From NCBI RefSeq assembly GCF_039524015.1, contig NZ_BAAAGF010000001.1:620001-684000 (forward strand): a stretch of DNA of 64,000 bases. The letters run 5' to 3'. The stretch is from Gaetbulibacter_B jejuensis. Lineage in GTDB: Bacteria; Bacteroidota; Bacteroidia; Flavobacteriales; Flavobacteriaceae. Numbering within the stretch: the stretch's first letter is position 1; every line of letters begins with the position of its first letter. The notes beneath the pieces were generated by a model. That model saw only the letters and a list, made by a program, of their open reading frames with translations. It was not told the origin of the DNA and did no database searches. Both the position numbers and the translations under genes were made by a program. Below are positions 1 through 8,439 of this stretch, one piece after another.

Positions 1-867
1 TAAATTCTTAAGATAGTTATTGGTCTTTGTTATGGCTTTTTCGTTTTTCCAATCTATCCAGTTCTGTCCTTTAATTCTACGCATTACATTATCAAAATGT
101 CTCATAATAAAAATATTGTATAGCGCTTTTGATAAATTTTTAGGACGCTTTGCTATAGATCTTAGACTCATAGAAAAGCCTGGGGTCACATATTTCATGT
201 AATGCCAATAGCCTTCAGGCATATAAAGGACTTCTCCATGGTTGAGTTCAGTAGTGTAGCCTTTAGCATGTTGTAATGCTGGCCATTTTTTGAAATCTGG
301 ATTGGAAAAATCAATATCTTCTCTTGTGATTAAAGAGTGAGGTACTTTATATAGATACTTGTTTTGTTTTTGGTCAAAAAGGATAATTTGTTTTTTACCT
401 TCAAAATGAAAATGAAAAATATTAGCCAAATCAATATCATAATGCATAAAGGTATAAGAGTCTTCTCCACCAAAAAATAACATTGGTAGTCCTTTCATTA
501 ACCGAATACCAAAATTAGGATAGCTAAAATCTTTTTGAAGTTGAGGTACTTCTTTTAAAATGTTCCAAAGAAAAATACGATAACGTGTAGGTTCTTTTTT
601 AAGTAAATCTACATAGTCGCGCATTTTCATTTTAGCATGTGGCTCGTTAAAACCGTCTTTATAATCAACAGGTCTGTCGTCATAAAGTGGTACGGTTTTA
701 TCACCAGCAACCGACTTCATATAATCTAAATTCCATTTGGAATACGCAGGCCAATCTTCGATAAAACGCTCTATAACCACAGGTTTTTGTGGTTTATAAT
801 AGTGTTTTATGAAATCCTCTTTAGTGATGGTTTTTACTCGAGGGATGTCCTGAAGTTGTAATTTCAA
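1..867 (-). CDS. Cupin-like (JmjC/cupin_8) domain protein, 3' end beyond the window
   Basis: The open frame starts at a TTG (865-867) and leaves the left edge after 289 residues. An in-frame stop at 892-894 and the absence of an upstream ATG favour the TTG start; the first internal ATG is at residue 50. The fold is that of cupin_8/JmjC-like Fe(II)/2-oxoglutarate hydroxylases. The probable metal triad is His142-x-Asp144 in MHYDIDLANIFHFHFEG and the distal His222 in LYMPEGYWHYMKY. The family hydroxylates proteins or tRNA in other organisms; the substrate here is unknown. No neighbour suggests one. The fold is fairly certain, the activity is inferred. Confidence 0.75.
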   Translation of the reverse strand, partial: MKLQLQDIPRVKTITKEDFIKHYYKPQKPVVIERFIEDWPAYSKWNLDYMKSVAGDKTVPLYDDRPVDYKDGFNEPHAKMKMRDYVDLLKKEPTRYRIFLWNILKEVPQLQKDFSYPNFGIRLMKGLPMLFFGGEDSYTFMHYDIDLANIFHFHFEGKKQIILFDQKQNKYLYKVPHSLITREDIDFSNPDFKKWPALQHAKGYTTELNHGEVLYMPEGYWHYMKYVTPGFSMSLRSIAKRPKNLSKALYNIFIMRHFDNVMRRIKGQNWIDWKNEKAITKTNNYLKNL

Positions 868-951
868 TGCTATTAATTTAGAACGCCAAAGTTAAGAAAA
901 CGTTACGAAATGAATTACATTGTGTATTGAAAAATTTTACACTGAAAAGAA

Positions 952-1431
952 TTACAGCCATTTAGATTCATTTTCGGTTGCATCCAAAATATCAATTTGC
1001 AAGACTTCGGCTAAATGTTTAGCTACTTCAAAAGCATCGTCTTTGTCAGTTGTTATGTAGGCTTCAATTTTTTTGTTAGAATTATAAAATAAATTCAATT
1101 TGATAATTTGATTTTCCCAAACAGCTGAAGCTCCCATTCCTTGTACTCGCTTGTTTTCTTTTGTTTTGAATACAGATACATATTCAATATCAGGTAAAGG
1201 TTTCCATTTACCTATATCAATTCCTAATGCGGAGTATAATTGACGATAGGTTTTATTGGCTAAATTAATTTCAGAACCTTCTCTTAGCATAAGAAATACA
1301 CCGATTCCTGAAAGAATTAAATTGAAGTAATTATTAAATATAAATCCATAGATTCCAAAACAAAACAATGTAACTCCTAGTACTTGTTTCATCACAGGTG
1401 CTTTTCGGATGTATTTTATCTTTTTATTCAT
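952..1431 (-). CDS. Small two-TM membrane protein, paralogue of the 8660-9208 gene
   Basis: This 159-residue protein has a basic N-terminus, two hydrophobic segments (about residues 14-32 and 34-48) and a soluble domain of about 100 residues. The domain ends in the pattern L-x-I-D-[IL]-L-D-A followed by a few residues and K-W. The same domain order and ending occur in the product of 8660-9208 in this window, so the two are paralogues. I do not recognise a named family. It lies downstream of the flotillin gene but is separated from it by a terminator, so it is probably transcribed alone. Confidence 0.7.
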   Translation of the reverse strand: MNKKIKYIRKAPVMKQVLGVTLFCFGIYGFIFNNYFNLILSGIGVFLMLREGSEINLANKTYRQLYSALGIDIGKWKPLPDIEYVSVFKTKENKRVQGMGASAVWENQIIKLNLFYNSNKKIEAYITTDKDDAFEVAKHLAEVLQIDILDATENESKWL

Positions 1432-1475
1432 AAAGTAAATTATAGTTTAAAGATTATGAGTTTAGTAACGAAAGA

Positions 1476-1499
1476 AAAATCCGCTAAGTAGCGGATTTT
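1476..1499 (-). terminator. Intrinsic terminator of the flotillin operon
   Basis: An 11-bp perfect inverted repeat (AAAATCCGCTA, 2-nt loop, TAGCGGATTTT) lies 7 nt past the flotillin stop codon and runs into a U-rich tract on the minus strand. Confidence 0.8.
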
Positions 1500-1505
1500 C
1501 AATGT

Positions 1506-2951
1506 TTAGTTTTTATCATCTTCCTTTTTGCTAGGTAGAGATTTTGTCTCTTCTGGATCTTTTTTGTCTTTACCTTTAAGATACTCAGGTAAATCCATTC
1601 CTGCCATATTAAACATTTCCTGCAGAGGAGGAACAGCTTTGTACATTCCTGAGATAAAGTTAGATGTTGAAGATTTTCCGTCTTTATTACCTCCATTTTC
1701 CCAAACAGTTACTTTATCTATCTTAATATTTTTAATGGCTTCAGCTTGTGTTTTTACTAGTTCTGGTAACTTATCAGCAATTAATAAAAGTACAGCGTCT
1801 TTAGAGTTGTTACCAGCTGCTTTTACGATTTCATCTAAACCTGCAGCTTGTTTGGTTAATACTTCATAAAGCCCTTTTGCTTCAGCTTGTGCTTTAAACA
1901 ATATAGCATCTGCCTCACCTTTTGCACGTCTTCTAATGCGTTCTGCTTCAGCTTCAGCATCAATTTCAGCTTTCTTTTTAGCAATTTCAGTAGGTACAAT
2001 AACATCAGCCATTTGTGATGAGCGTTCACGTTCTGCTCTGGCAGTTTCAGCTTCTTGCTCAGCAGCATACGACTCTTGTAATGCTTTTGCAGCTTGTACT
2101 TTCTCTGAAGCAATTGCTACACGTTCAGCTTCGGCTTCACGTTGACGACGTAAGGAATCTGAATTAGCAACCGAAATTTTAGCTGTATTTTCTCCTTCAA
2201 CAGCTTTAGCATTTGCAGCGGCAACTTGTGTTTTTTCGTCCTGTACTGCATTAGCTTCACCAATAGCTCCATCTCTGTTTTTCTCAGCAACCGATTTACG
2301 AGCAGCATTAATAGCGTGTGCTGCGGCTTCTTTACCTAAAGCTTCAATGTATCCTGATTCATCAACAATATCAGTAATATTTACGTTGATGAGTTTAAGA
2401 CCAACTTTTTTTAGCTCAGATTCTACAGACTGTGAAATATTGGTTAAGAATTTATCTCTATCAGAATTAATTTCTTCAATATCCATAGAAGCAACTACCA
2501 AACGTAACTGACCAAAAATAATTTCTTTAGCAAGTTCTTGAATGTCTTGTAAGCCTAAACCTAATAAACGTTCTGCAGCATTTTGCATTACTCCAGGTTC
2601 AGTAGAAACACCAATGGTAAAACGCGATGGTACATTTACACGAATGTTTTGTTTAGAAAGTGCGTTTACTAAGTTTACTTCAATAGAGATTGGTGTTAAA
2701 TCGAGATATTCATAATCTTGAATTACAGGAACTATAAAAGCAGCTCCACCATGAATACATTTGGCAGATTTTCCGCCTCCAACTTTTCCATAGACTACAA
2801 GTATTCTATCTGATGGACAACGTTTGTAACGCTTAATAAGGATAACTAAGGTTAAAACTATAAATAGTGCTACAAAAATAAGTAGCATTGGACCGCCTAA
2901 ACTTTCAACGTTGAAGCTTTCCTGAAGGGTTAGAAATTTCATTTGAGTCAT
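1506..2951 (-). CDS. Flotillin-family SPFH-domain membrane protein
   Basis: The 481-residue protein has one N-terminal membrane segment (about residues 20-40), an SPFH/band-7 domain (about 45-230) and a long Ala/Glu-rich coiled coil (about 230-400) with the AEAEAERIRRRAKGEADA type of repeat typical of flotillins. The tail is charged and low-complexity. Flotillins assemble large oligomers in ordered membrane domains. Its partner is the NfeD-like gene 51 nt upstream, the FloT/YuaF arrangement known from Bacillus. Met4 is an alternative start. The family call is firm; the cellular role in this organism is inferred. Confidence 0.88.
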   Translation of the reverse strand: MTQMKFLTLQESFNVESLGGPMLLIFVALFIVLTLVILIKRYKRCPSDRILVVYGKVGGGKSAKCIHGGAAFIVPVIQDYEYLDLTPISIEVNLVNALSKQNIRVNVPSRFTIGVSTEPGVMQNAAERLLGLGLQDIQELAKEIIFGQLRLVVASMDIEEINSDRDKFLTNISQSVESELKKVGLKLINVNITDIVDESGYIEALGKEAAAHAINAARKSVAEKNRDGAIGEANAVQDEKTQVAAANAKAVEGENTAKISVANSDSLRRQREAEAERVAIASEKVQAAKALQESYAAEQEAETARAERERSSQMADVIVPTEIAKKKAEIDAEAEAERIRRRAKGEADAILFKAQAEAKGLYEVLTKQAAGLDEIVKAAGNNSKDAVLLLIADKLPELVKTQAEAIKNIKIDKVTVWENGGNKDGKSSTSNFISGMYKAVPPLQEMFNMAGMDLPEYLKGKDKKDPEETKSLPSKKEDDKN

Positions 2952-3002
2952 TTTAAAGATTTAATAGATTGTGTTATGATTTTATGATAGATTAATAGTG
3001 TG

Positions 3003-3641
3003 TTACTCAATTAAGTTGTTGTTACCGTTATTGAGTTTTTGATGCTCAGCAACTGAGGGTTCAATTGGTTTTCTGGTTTGGTCAACAATAAGAATACCGT
3101 TAGAGGTAACGTCTACAACTTTAATTATTGTTCCAGATTTTAATTCGGTTAATGAGTCGGTTAAAGCGTCTAATTCACGCACAGTTCCTTGTACATTAAC
3201 GCTTACTTTACCCATACTAGAGCGATCTGCACCAATAGTAAGGTAAACTTCACCAACTGCATCTATAGCATTTTTATAGTTAAGAGTTCCGCTATCGCTA
3301 AGCTTACTTATAAAATGAAACATTGCAGCCATGATTAGCATCATTAGTAAACCGCTAATTATAGAAATAATTATGGTTGTAGGTTTAGAATATCCTGCAT
3401 TTAAACAAGCAATTCCACTCCAGCCAAAAATAGTAAAGAACCCAACCAAATTTTTGAATGTGATAAACTGAAAACCTGCACCTATGTCGCTATCGATATC
3501 AGTGTCAATATCGCCTAAGTCATCAGCATCACCTCCTAAAAAAGCCATAAACATTACTGCCAAAAATACAACAGAACCTATAATGGCAACTACCCAGTAT
3601 ACTTTAGGCAAAAATTCTAAATTTGAAAACCACTCTGTCAT
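3003..3641 (-). CDS. NfeD/YuaF-like membrane protein with C-terminal OB fold
   Basis: This 212-residue protein has a hydrophobic segment near residues 14-34, an acidic Asp-rich loop (about 38-52), two further membrane segments (about 65-110) and a C-terminal beta-rich region (about 120-190) that resembles the OB fold of NfeD proteins. It is the first gene of a two-gene operon with the flotillin downstream, and NfeD-like proteins are the standard partners of flotillins. It lacks the ClpP-like protease domain of long NfeD proteins. The call relies on both architecture and context. Confidence 0.75.
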   Translation of the reverse strand: MTEWFSNLEFLPKVYWVVAIIGSVVFLAVMFMAFLGGDADDLGDIDTDIDSDIGAGFQFITFKNLVGFFTIFGWSGIACLNAGYSKPTTIIISIISGLLMMLIMAAMFHFISKLSDSGTLNYKNAIDAVGEVYLTIGADRSSMGKVSVNVQGTVRELDALTDSLTELKSGTIIKVVDVTSNGILIVDQTRKPIEPSVAEHQKLNNGNNNLIE

Positions 3642-3954
3642 ATTTTAAAGATTTTAAATGCGTTAATAAATATACAATCATTGTAAGATTATTCTATCTT
3701 ATTTTTGAAAGTTTTCGACAAAGTTTAGCCACCTTATAGACTTATATAGTCTTGGATGTTTTTTGAAATCTTTTTTGGATAGTGAATTATCCAAAATTTA
3801 GGAATGTCAATAGTATAAATTTAAGATGGTTAGTCTTGGCGGTTTTTAAACCATATTTTTTGAGCTCTAAAAAAGGAAGGTGTAAAAACTACTTTCAATA
3901 TATCAGTAGTTTACAATTTAATTTTGTTACATTTTTGAAATAAATTTAAAAAAA
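3642..3954. other. Intergenic region upstream of the NfeD-flotillin operon; no gene seen
   Basis: No convincing coding frame occurs on either strand. The region holds a 9-bp perfect inverted repeat, TTTTGGATA with a 6-nt loop (3773-3796), which lacks a T-tract on either strand, and a short AGACT/AGTCT hairpin at 3738-3752. Just upstream of the NfeD start the minus strand reads TATATTTA, one base from the Bacteroidota -7 box, and is the likely promoter. Confidence 0.5.
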
Positions 3955-3981
3955 AATTCCTGTCTGAAATAGACAGGAATT
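3955..3981 (-). terminator. Terminator of the BtuB-like receptor gene
   Basis: A perfect 11-bp stem AATTCCTGTCT/AGACAGGAATT with a 5-nt loop is followed on the minus strand by a run of nine T. Confidence 0.9.
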
Positions 3982-4004
3982 ACATTTAATGCGTTTACTT
4001 GTTT

Positions 4005-5822
4005 TTATCTAAAGTTATAACGCAACCCAAATAATACATTGCTTGGAGGCATTGGAACAAATCCTGACTCAATGTAATCTACATCAAAAATGTTGTTTGC
4101 AGTTACACTAAACTCAGCAGATTTTACTTTTACAATAACTGATGCATCCCAAACATTGTAAGTTTGTCCTGTAGTACGTTCGGCATATTTATAAACTATG
4201 TTTTGTCTTACATTTTTAAATAACTGAGAGCTAAACCTAGTAATGTATTGGTGTTTTAATGTGTTTAATGAGTAACGTGATAAATCTTCGTTTTGATCTA
4301 AAATGTTATCATCTAAGTATGAATAGCCAAAGCCTAATGTTTGTTTATAGTTATTAATGTTGAAGTTATAGGCAGCATCAAACTCTAGTCCTTTGGTATT
4401 AACTTCGGTAATATTGGTAGCTGTGAAAGTGTCTTCAGACACGTCTGTTCTTACATAATCAATTAAATTTTTTGCGTCTCTGTTAAACGCTGCAATGCTA
4501 GCTGTAAGTTTTGCTGAAGTATATTTAAGACCTACTTCTTGTGCAAAAGCTTCTTCGGGTTCTAAGTTAGAATTTCCTTGGGTAACAGGGTCGCTATAAT
4601 ACAAGTCAGTGTAAGTAGGAATACGATAGGTATATCCAATATTTCCGTAAGCTTTTAAACGGTCTGAAATGTCATAACCAATATCTAAACCTGGAAATGC
4701 ATGAAACTTAAAATCGGAAAAGTAAGTTAGTGCAACACCAGGAGTAACATCTAGTTTATCATTAGCAAATTTAAATTGATGTTCAACAAAAGCTGTAGCC
4801 ATAAAGCGGTTACGTTGTCCAAGATTATTACTACTAATGTAAACTTGGGATAAATCGATACCAAATCCTGTTACACCTGCTTTTGAAGTATAAGATGCAT
4901 TGGCTTCAGCTCCTATTTTGTTTGTAATATGAAGGTTTCTGTAAAAACTAGGTTCTTCTTTACGTAGTAAAAAGAGGTCTTGGTTTCTTTTCCAGTAAAC
5001 CCTTGGTTGTATCTTTAATTTGTTTGATGCAAATTTTGTTGTAAATGCTAAAAGGCTATTTTGGGTTTCTTCGTACTCAAAAAATGTTGGGTTTGTGGTA
5101 TAAAAATTTTGAGCACCAAACTTTCTATCCATAAAGGTAGCAAGCATTTCAATAGGTTTATGTTTGGTATTGAAAATGCTTTTCAAAAAGAAATTGGTGT
5201 TATCATAATCGGTATTTGTACGATATCCATCCGAAGTCATTTTCCCTGCATGTACTAGGTGTTGAGAATTTTCAAGCGAACTAGCAGCAGTTATTGAACC
5301 GTTAAGTTGACCGAAAGAACCTGCTTCTGCATTAACAGACACTGATGTGTCTAACTTGTTTTTGGTAACAATATTGATGGCACCATTAAAGGCGTTTTGG
5401 CCAAATATTCTAGCAGCAGGACCTTTAACAATTTCAATACGCTCAATAACTTCTAGCGGAAGTGCGGCATTCATAGTATGATGACCTGTTTGGGCATCGT
5501 CCATTTTTATACCATCAATTAGTAATAAGGTTTGATCAAAACCACCACCTCTTATATATAAATCGGCTTGACTGCCTCCAGTACCACGACGCCTAATATC
5601 GACTCCTGCAAATTGCTGAAGTAAATCAGCAACATTAGTTGCTGCACTATTTTTTATATCCTTACTTGATATAACAGTAATGGTTCTTGAGTTTTCTTTA
5701 AACGGAACATCGATTCGTGTTGAAGTTATTACAACCGAGTCTAGATTTTGTTCCTCTAGTTCTTGAGCTTTTATTGATAATGAAAAAATAAAAAGTACAG
5801 TAAATAAAGAGATTGCTCTCAT
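4005..5822 (-). CDS. TonB-dependent outer-membrane receptor, BtuB-like
   Basis: I start it at 5822 (MRAISLFTVLFIFSLSIKAQ, a clear signal peptide), giving 605 residues; a longer frame to 5963 would run into the divergent regulator gene. The plug domain (about residues 35-160) carries the usual TonB-receptor features, with LLLIDGIKM and RIEIVKGPA segments. The C-terminal half is a 22-strand-type beta barrel ending in a terminal aromatic strand (FGLRYNFR). It lacks the N-terminal CarboxypepD_reg domain of SusC proteins, so it resembles vitamin or metal receptors such as BtuB. It diverges from a MocR-type regulator across 79 bp, so that regulator probably controls it. The substrate is unknown. 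Confidence 0.87.
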   Translation of the reverse strand: MRAISLFTVLFIFSLSIKAQELEEQNLDSVVITSTRIDVPFKENSRTITVISSKDIKNSAATNVADLLQQFAGVDIRRRGTGGSQADLYIRGGGFDQTLLLIDGIKMDDAQTGHHTMNAALPLEVIERIEIVKGPAARIFGQNAFNGAINIVTKNKLDTSVSVNAEAGSFGQLNGSITAASSLENSQHLVHAGKMTSDGYRTNTDYDNTNFFLKSIFNTKHKPIEMLATFMDRKFGAQNFYTTNPTFFEYEETQNSLLAFTTKFASNKLKIQPRVYWKRNQDLFLLRKEEPSFYRNLHITNKIGAEANASYTSKAGVTGFGIDLSQVYISSNNLGQRNRFMATAFVEHQFKFANDKLDVTPGVALTYFSDFKFHAFPGLDIGYDISDRLKAYGNIGYTYRIPTYTDLYYSDPVTQGNSNLEPEEAFAQEVGLKYTSAKLTASIAAFNRDAKNLIDYVRTDVSEDTFTATNITEVNTKGLEFDAAYNFNINNYKQTLGFGYSYLDDNILDQNEDLSRYSLNTLKHQYITRFSSQLFKNVRQNIVYKYAERTTGQTYNVWDASVIVKVKSAEFSVTANNIFDVDYIESGFVPMPPSNVLFGLRYNFR

Positions 5823-5914
5823 AATATAAATGATTTTCGTGTTTTTAACGCTGCAAAAGTCGTAACTTTCCGGATCATTAAAGTAGTCCAGTTTTAAAAC
5901 AATGAGTAGTCCGG
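5823..5914. promoter_or_regulatory. Divergent promoter region with direct repeats, probable MocR operator
   Basis: The 10-mer AGTAGTCCRG occurs at 5882-5891 and 5905-5914, 23 bp apart (about two helical turns) in the same orientation. Direct repeats are the usual MocR/PdxR target. On the minus strand a near-consensus -7 box (GACTTTTG, 5854-5861) precedes the receptor gene, and the first repeat lies near its -33 position. The second repeat overlaps codons 2-5 of the regulator gene. Confidence 0.5.
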
Positions 5915-7395
5915 TTGAAGACAATCTTAAATCTTTAATTGCATTTGATAAAGCGTCAAGCACTTCGGTTTATATTCAAATTGCACAGCAAATGGTAAAT
6001 GCTATACAAAGAGGCTATTTACATGAAGGAATAGCACTTCCAGGAACAAGAAAATTTAGTGAGATATTATCTATTAATAGAAATACAGCTGTTGCTGTTT
6101 ATGATGAGTTAGCATCGCAAGGTTGGGTTGATATTGTACCCAATAAAGGAACGTTTGTACTGATGCCAGAGCAAAAAACGGCTGCTATTAAAGCAGCAAC
6201 ACAAAGTATTGAACACTTAACAGCATATCCTGAAACTACAGGTTTTCCATTTCAACCGTCTTTCAATTTGGCTTCTACAGAAGAAACAACACAATGTAAT
6301 TATGTGATTAACGATGGTCAACCAGATTTAAGGTTGCATCCTACGCATCAGTTTTCAAGATGGTATAGTGCTTCTATGAAACGAACTGCTTTAATTTCTA
6401 AATGGAATCAAACCCATGAACAATCGCATTCAACATTCAATATACAATTGTGTAATTACCTCAATGCTACACGTGGGTTTCATATAAAACCGCATAACAT
6501 TTTAAGTACAAGAAGTACTGAAATGAGTTTGTACATTGTATCTCGACTTCTTATTCAAAAAAATGACATTGTGCTTGTAGGCGATTTAAGTCACTACAAG
6601 TCTAATATGATTTTTCAACAGGCAGGAGCAACGCTAAAGACAATTCCTGTTGATGCTAATGGTATTGATGTAGATTTTATTGAAAGACATTTTACCAAAG
6701 GAAGCATACGTTGCGTTTATATTTGTGCGCATAGGCAGTATCCAACTACAGTAACACTTTCTGCCGAAAGACGTTTAAAGCTATTACAGTTAGCAAAGGT
6801 TTATGGTTTTGCTATCATTGAAGACGATTTTGACTACGATTTTCAATTTGATGGGTCTGCAATGTTACCAATGGCTAGTGCAGATGCTGAAGGTGTTGTT
6901 ATCTATTTAGGACGATTGGGTCAGTCGTTTTTCCCAAGTTTTCAAGCTGGTTTTATAGTAGCTCCTCAAACTATTATTAAAGAAGCGAACAATTACTTGC
7001 AAATTTTGGATAAGCAAGGTGATTTAATTCAAAAGCAAATGCTTGCAGAACTTATTAATGAAGGTGAGATACATCGTTTAATTAAAAAGAATATTACCAT
7101 TTATAAAGCAAGACGCGATTATTTAATTTCTTGTTTACAACATCATTTTAGCGATGACTTGTATTGGAAAGTGCCTTCTGGTGGCTTAGCCATTTGGTTA
7201 CATTTTAAACCTAGTATATCGCTTGCTAAACTTGCTGAAAAAACTAAAGCGCGAGATTTATTGTTGCCAAAAACAATACTGTATCAAAGCAAAACTATTT
7301 GCGCTATTAGGTTTGGCTATGGACATTTAAATGAAGATGAAATAACAACAGTCGTTACTATTTTAAAAGAGTCTTACACGGCAATTAAAGATTAG
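5902..7395 (+). CDS. MocR-type GntR/aminotransferase-fold regulator lacking the PLP lysine
   Basis: The 497-residue protein has an N-terminal GntR winged helix (about residues 20-90, with LSINRNTAVAVYDELASQGW) joined to a class I aminotransferase fold (about 125-495). In MocR/PdxR regulators the second domain binds PLP through a lysine in a G-T-F-S-K motif. Here the aligned stretch is YLGRLGQSFFPSFQAGF, so residue 341 is Gln (codon CAG, 6922-6924) and the following Arg is also Gln. The EDDFDYDFQ motif with the PLP-ring aspartate is kept. It therefore may bind an unmodified or different ligand. It probably regulates the divergent receptor gene. Confidence 0.88.
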   Translation: MSSPVEDNLKSLIAFDKASSTSVYIQIAQQMVNAIQRGYLHEGIALPGTRKFSEILSINRNTAVAVYDELASQGWVDIVPNKGTFVLMPEQKTAAIKAATQSIEHLTAYPETTGFPFQPSFNLASTEETTQCNYVINDGQPDLRLHPTHQFSRWYSASMKRTALISKWNQTHEQSHSTFNIQLCNYLNATRGFHIKPHNILSTRSTEMSLYIVSRLLIQKNDIVLVGDLSHYKSNMIFQQAGATLKTIPVDANGIDVDFIERHFTKGSIRCVYICAHRQYPTTVTLSAERRLKLLQLAKVYGFAIIEDDFDYDFQFDGSAMLPMASADAEGVVIYLGRLGQSFFPSFQAGFIVAPQTIIKEANNYLQILDKQGDLIQKQMLAELINEGEIHRLIKKNITIYKARRDYLISCLQHHFSDDLYWKVPSGGLAIWLHFKPSISLAKLAEKTKARDLLLPKTILYQSKTICAIRFGYGHLNEDEITTVVTILKESYTAIKD

Positions 7396-7398
7396 TAG

Positions 7399-7812
7399 TT
7401 ATTTTATATTAAATTCAGTATTGCATTCCTCACATCTGTATTTGTCTTTTGCATAAAATGGGAGAGTACTGAATAAAAACCCAATAAGGAAAGAGAAAAA
7501 TGATTTAAAATCTTTAATAGTTGAAAACAACATTACTTTACTACTATTGCAGTTAGGGCATTGTATAGCGTTACCATCGTCATCTATAGAATATTTATTA
7601 ATGGTTTTTAAAATATGTTGTGCTTTTAAAGCATCTTTAGCGAGTACTTTTAGCTTAACACCACCAATAGCATTGCTAACCAAAGGATCAGTATCTATAG
7701 TTAAATGATCACTTAAAAAGACTTCAATACCTTCAGATTCTAAACGTCCTTTTATAATTTGCGCTTCTGTAGAGTACTGAAATTTTGCAATGGTTTTAAA
7801 GGTTGATGACAT
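7399..7812 (-). CDS. DUF2007-type protein with C-terminal zinc ribbon
   Basis: The 137-residue protein begins with a DUF2007-like domain (about residues 1-70: IAKFQYSTEAQIIKGRLESE, then a G-G-V-K-L-K-V strand), a small ferredoxin-like domain of unknown role. It is followed by two Cys pairs, CPNC (about 85) and CEEC (about 130), separated by a hydrophobic stretch; these probably bind one zinc. It converges with the MocR gene with a 3-bp gap. The domain call is good, the function is unknown. Confidence 0.72.
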   Translation of the reverse strand: MSSTFKTIAKFQYSTEAQIIKGRLESEGIEVFLSDHLTIDTDPLVSNAIGGVKLKVLAKDALKAQHILKTINKYSIDDDGNAIQCPNCNSSKVMLFSTIKDFKSFFSFLIGFLFSTLPFYAKDKYRCEECNTEFNIK

Positions 7813-7862
7813 ATTTGTTTTTATATTGATTATAAATATAGCTTTTTAGATTTTAGTTAAAA

Positions 7863-7914
7863 TTATTGTTTTTCGATAATTTTTTATACATTTGTTATTG
7901 TTAAACGATAATTT
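7863..7914 (+). promoter_or_regulatory. Pair of near-palindromic operators before the DUF2975-XRE operon
   Basis: A 20-bp sequence, TTATTGTT-NNN-CGATAATTT, occurs at 7863-7882 and 7895-7914 with only the three central bases different. Each copy is itself a near palindrome (TTATTG/CGATAA arms). The 32-bp spacing is about three helical turns, and the second copy ends 4 bp before the start codon. This is a likely autoregulatory site for the XRE protein encoded two genes on. Confidence 0.6.
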
Positions 7915-7918
7915 ATGA

Positions 7919-8437
7919 ATGAAGTCATTACAAGTTTTTAAAATAATGCATGTGATATCGTGGATTATTTTTATAGGATTAAGTATTAAGGCAGGTGCAT
8001 TAATAATCTCATTTATTGTTAGCATTTTTGTGAATGAATTTGCGTCAAAAAACCTTTACCTTGGGTTAGATTTATTAAATGTGTACAATTTTAGTGTGTT
8101 TCATTACTCGAGCATAATTGTGTTATATATTCTAACCGCAATACTGAAAGCCTATTTATTCTATCTATTGATTAAAGTGTTTAGACATTTAGATGTCAAC
8201 AATCCGTTTAATTTAAAAGTTGCAAAAACAATTACTAAAATTAGTTATGTTTCATTTTGTATAGGCTTAATTGCAGCACTAGCTTATGGATATACTATAT
8301 GGCTTTCTCAAAAAGTGTTTTTTGCATTTAACTGGAATGCTTCAGGATTTCTTTTTATGGCTGGAGTTATATTTATAATTGCCTTTTTATATAAACGCGC
8401 TGTTGAATTACAAACAGAAAACGAATTAACTATATAA
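7919..8437 (+). CDS. DUF2975-family four-TM membrane protein
   Basis: The 172-residue protein has four hydrophobic segments (about residues 10-38, 62-88, 100-125 and 135-160) with the conserved F-R-x-L-x-x-x-N-P-F-N segment (FRHLDVNNPFN) between the second and third, typical of DUF2975. The ATG at 7919 is used; an ATG 4 nt earlier is in a frame that soon stops. It is followed after 2 nt by an XRE regulator, a pairing seen across Bacteroidota and Firmicutes (YoaS/YozG type). The molecular role is unknown. Confidence 0.82.
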   Translation: MKSLQVFKIMHVISWIIFIGLSIKAGALIISFIVSIFVNEFASKNLYLGLDLLNVYNFSVFHYSSIIVLYILTAILKAYLFYLLIKVFRHLDVNNPFNLKVAKTITKISYVSFCIGLIAALAYGYTIWLSQKVFFAFNWNASGFLFMAGVIFIIAFLYKRAVELQTENELTI

Positions 8438-8439
8438 TC

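Noticed and set aside
1856..2308. Lys/Leu-rich frames inside the flotillin gene
   Set aside because: They are other-frame readings of the Ala/Glu coiled coil, not separate genes.
4005..5963. A 652-residue reading frame for the BtuB-like receptor
   Set aside because: The first 47 residues overlap the divergent MocR gene, and a clear signal peptide begins at 5822.
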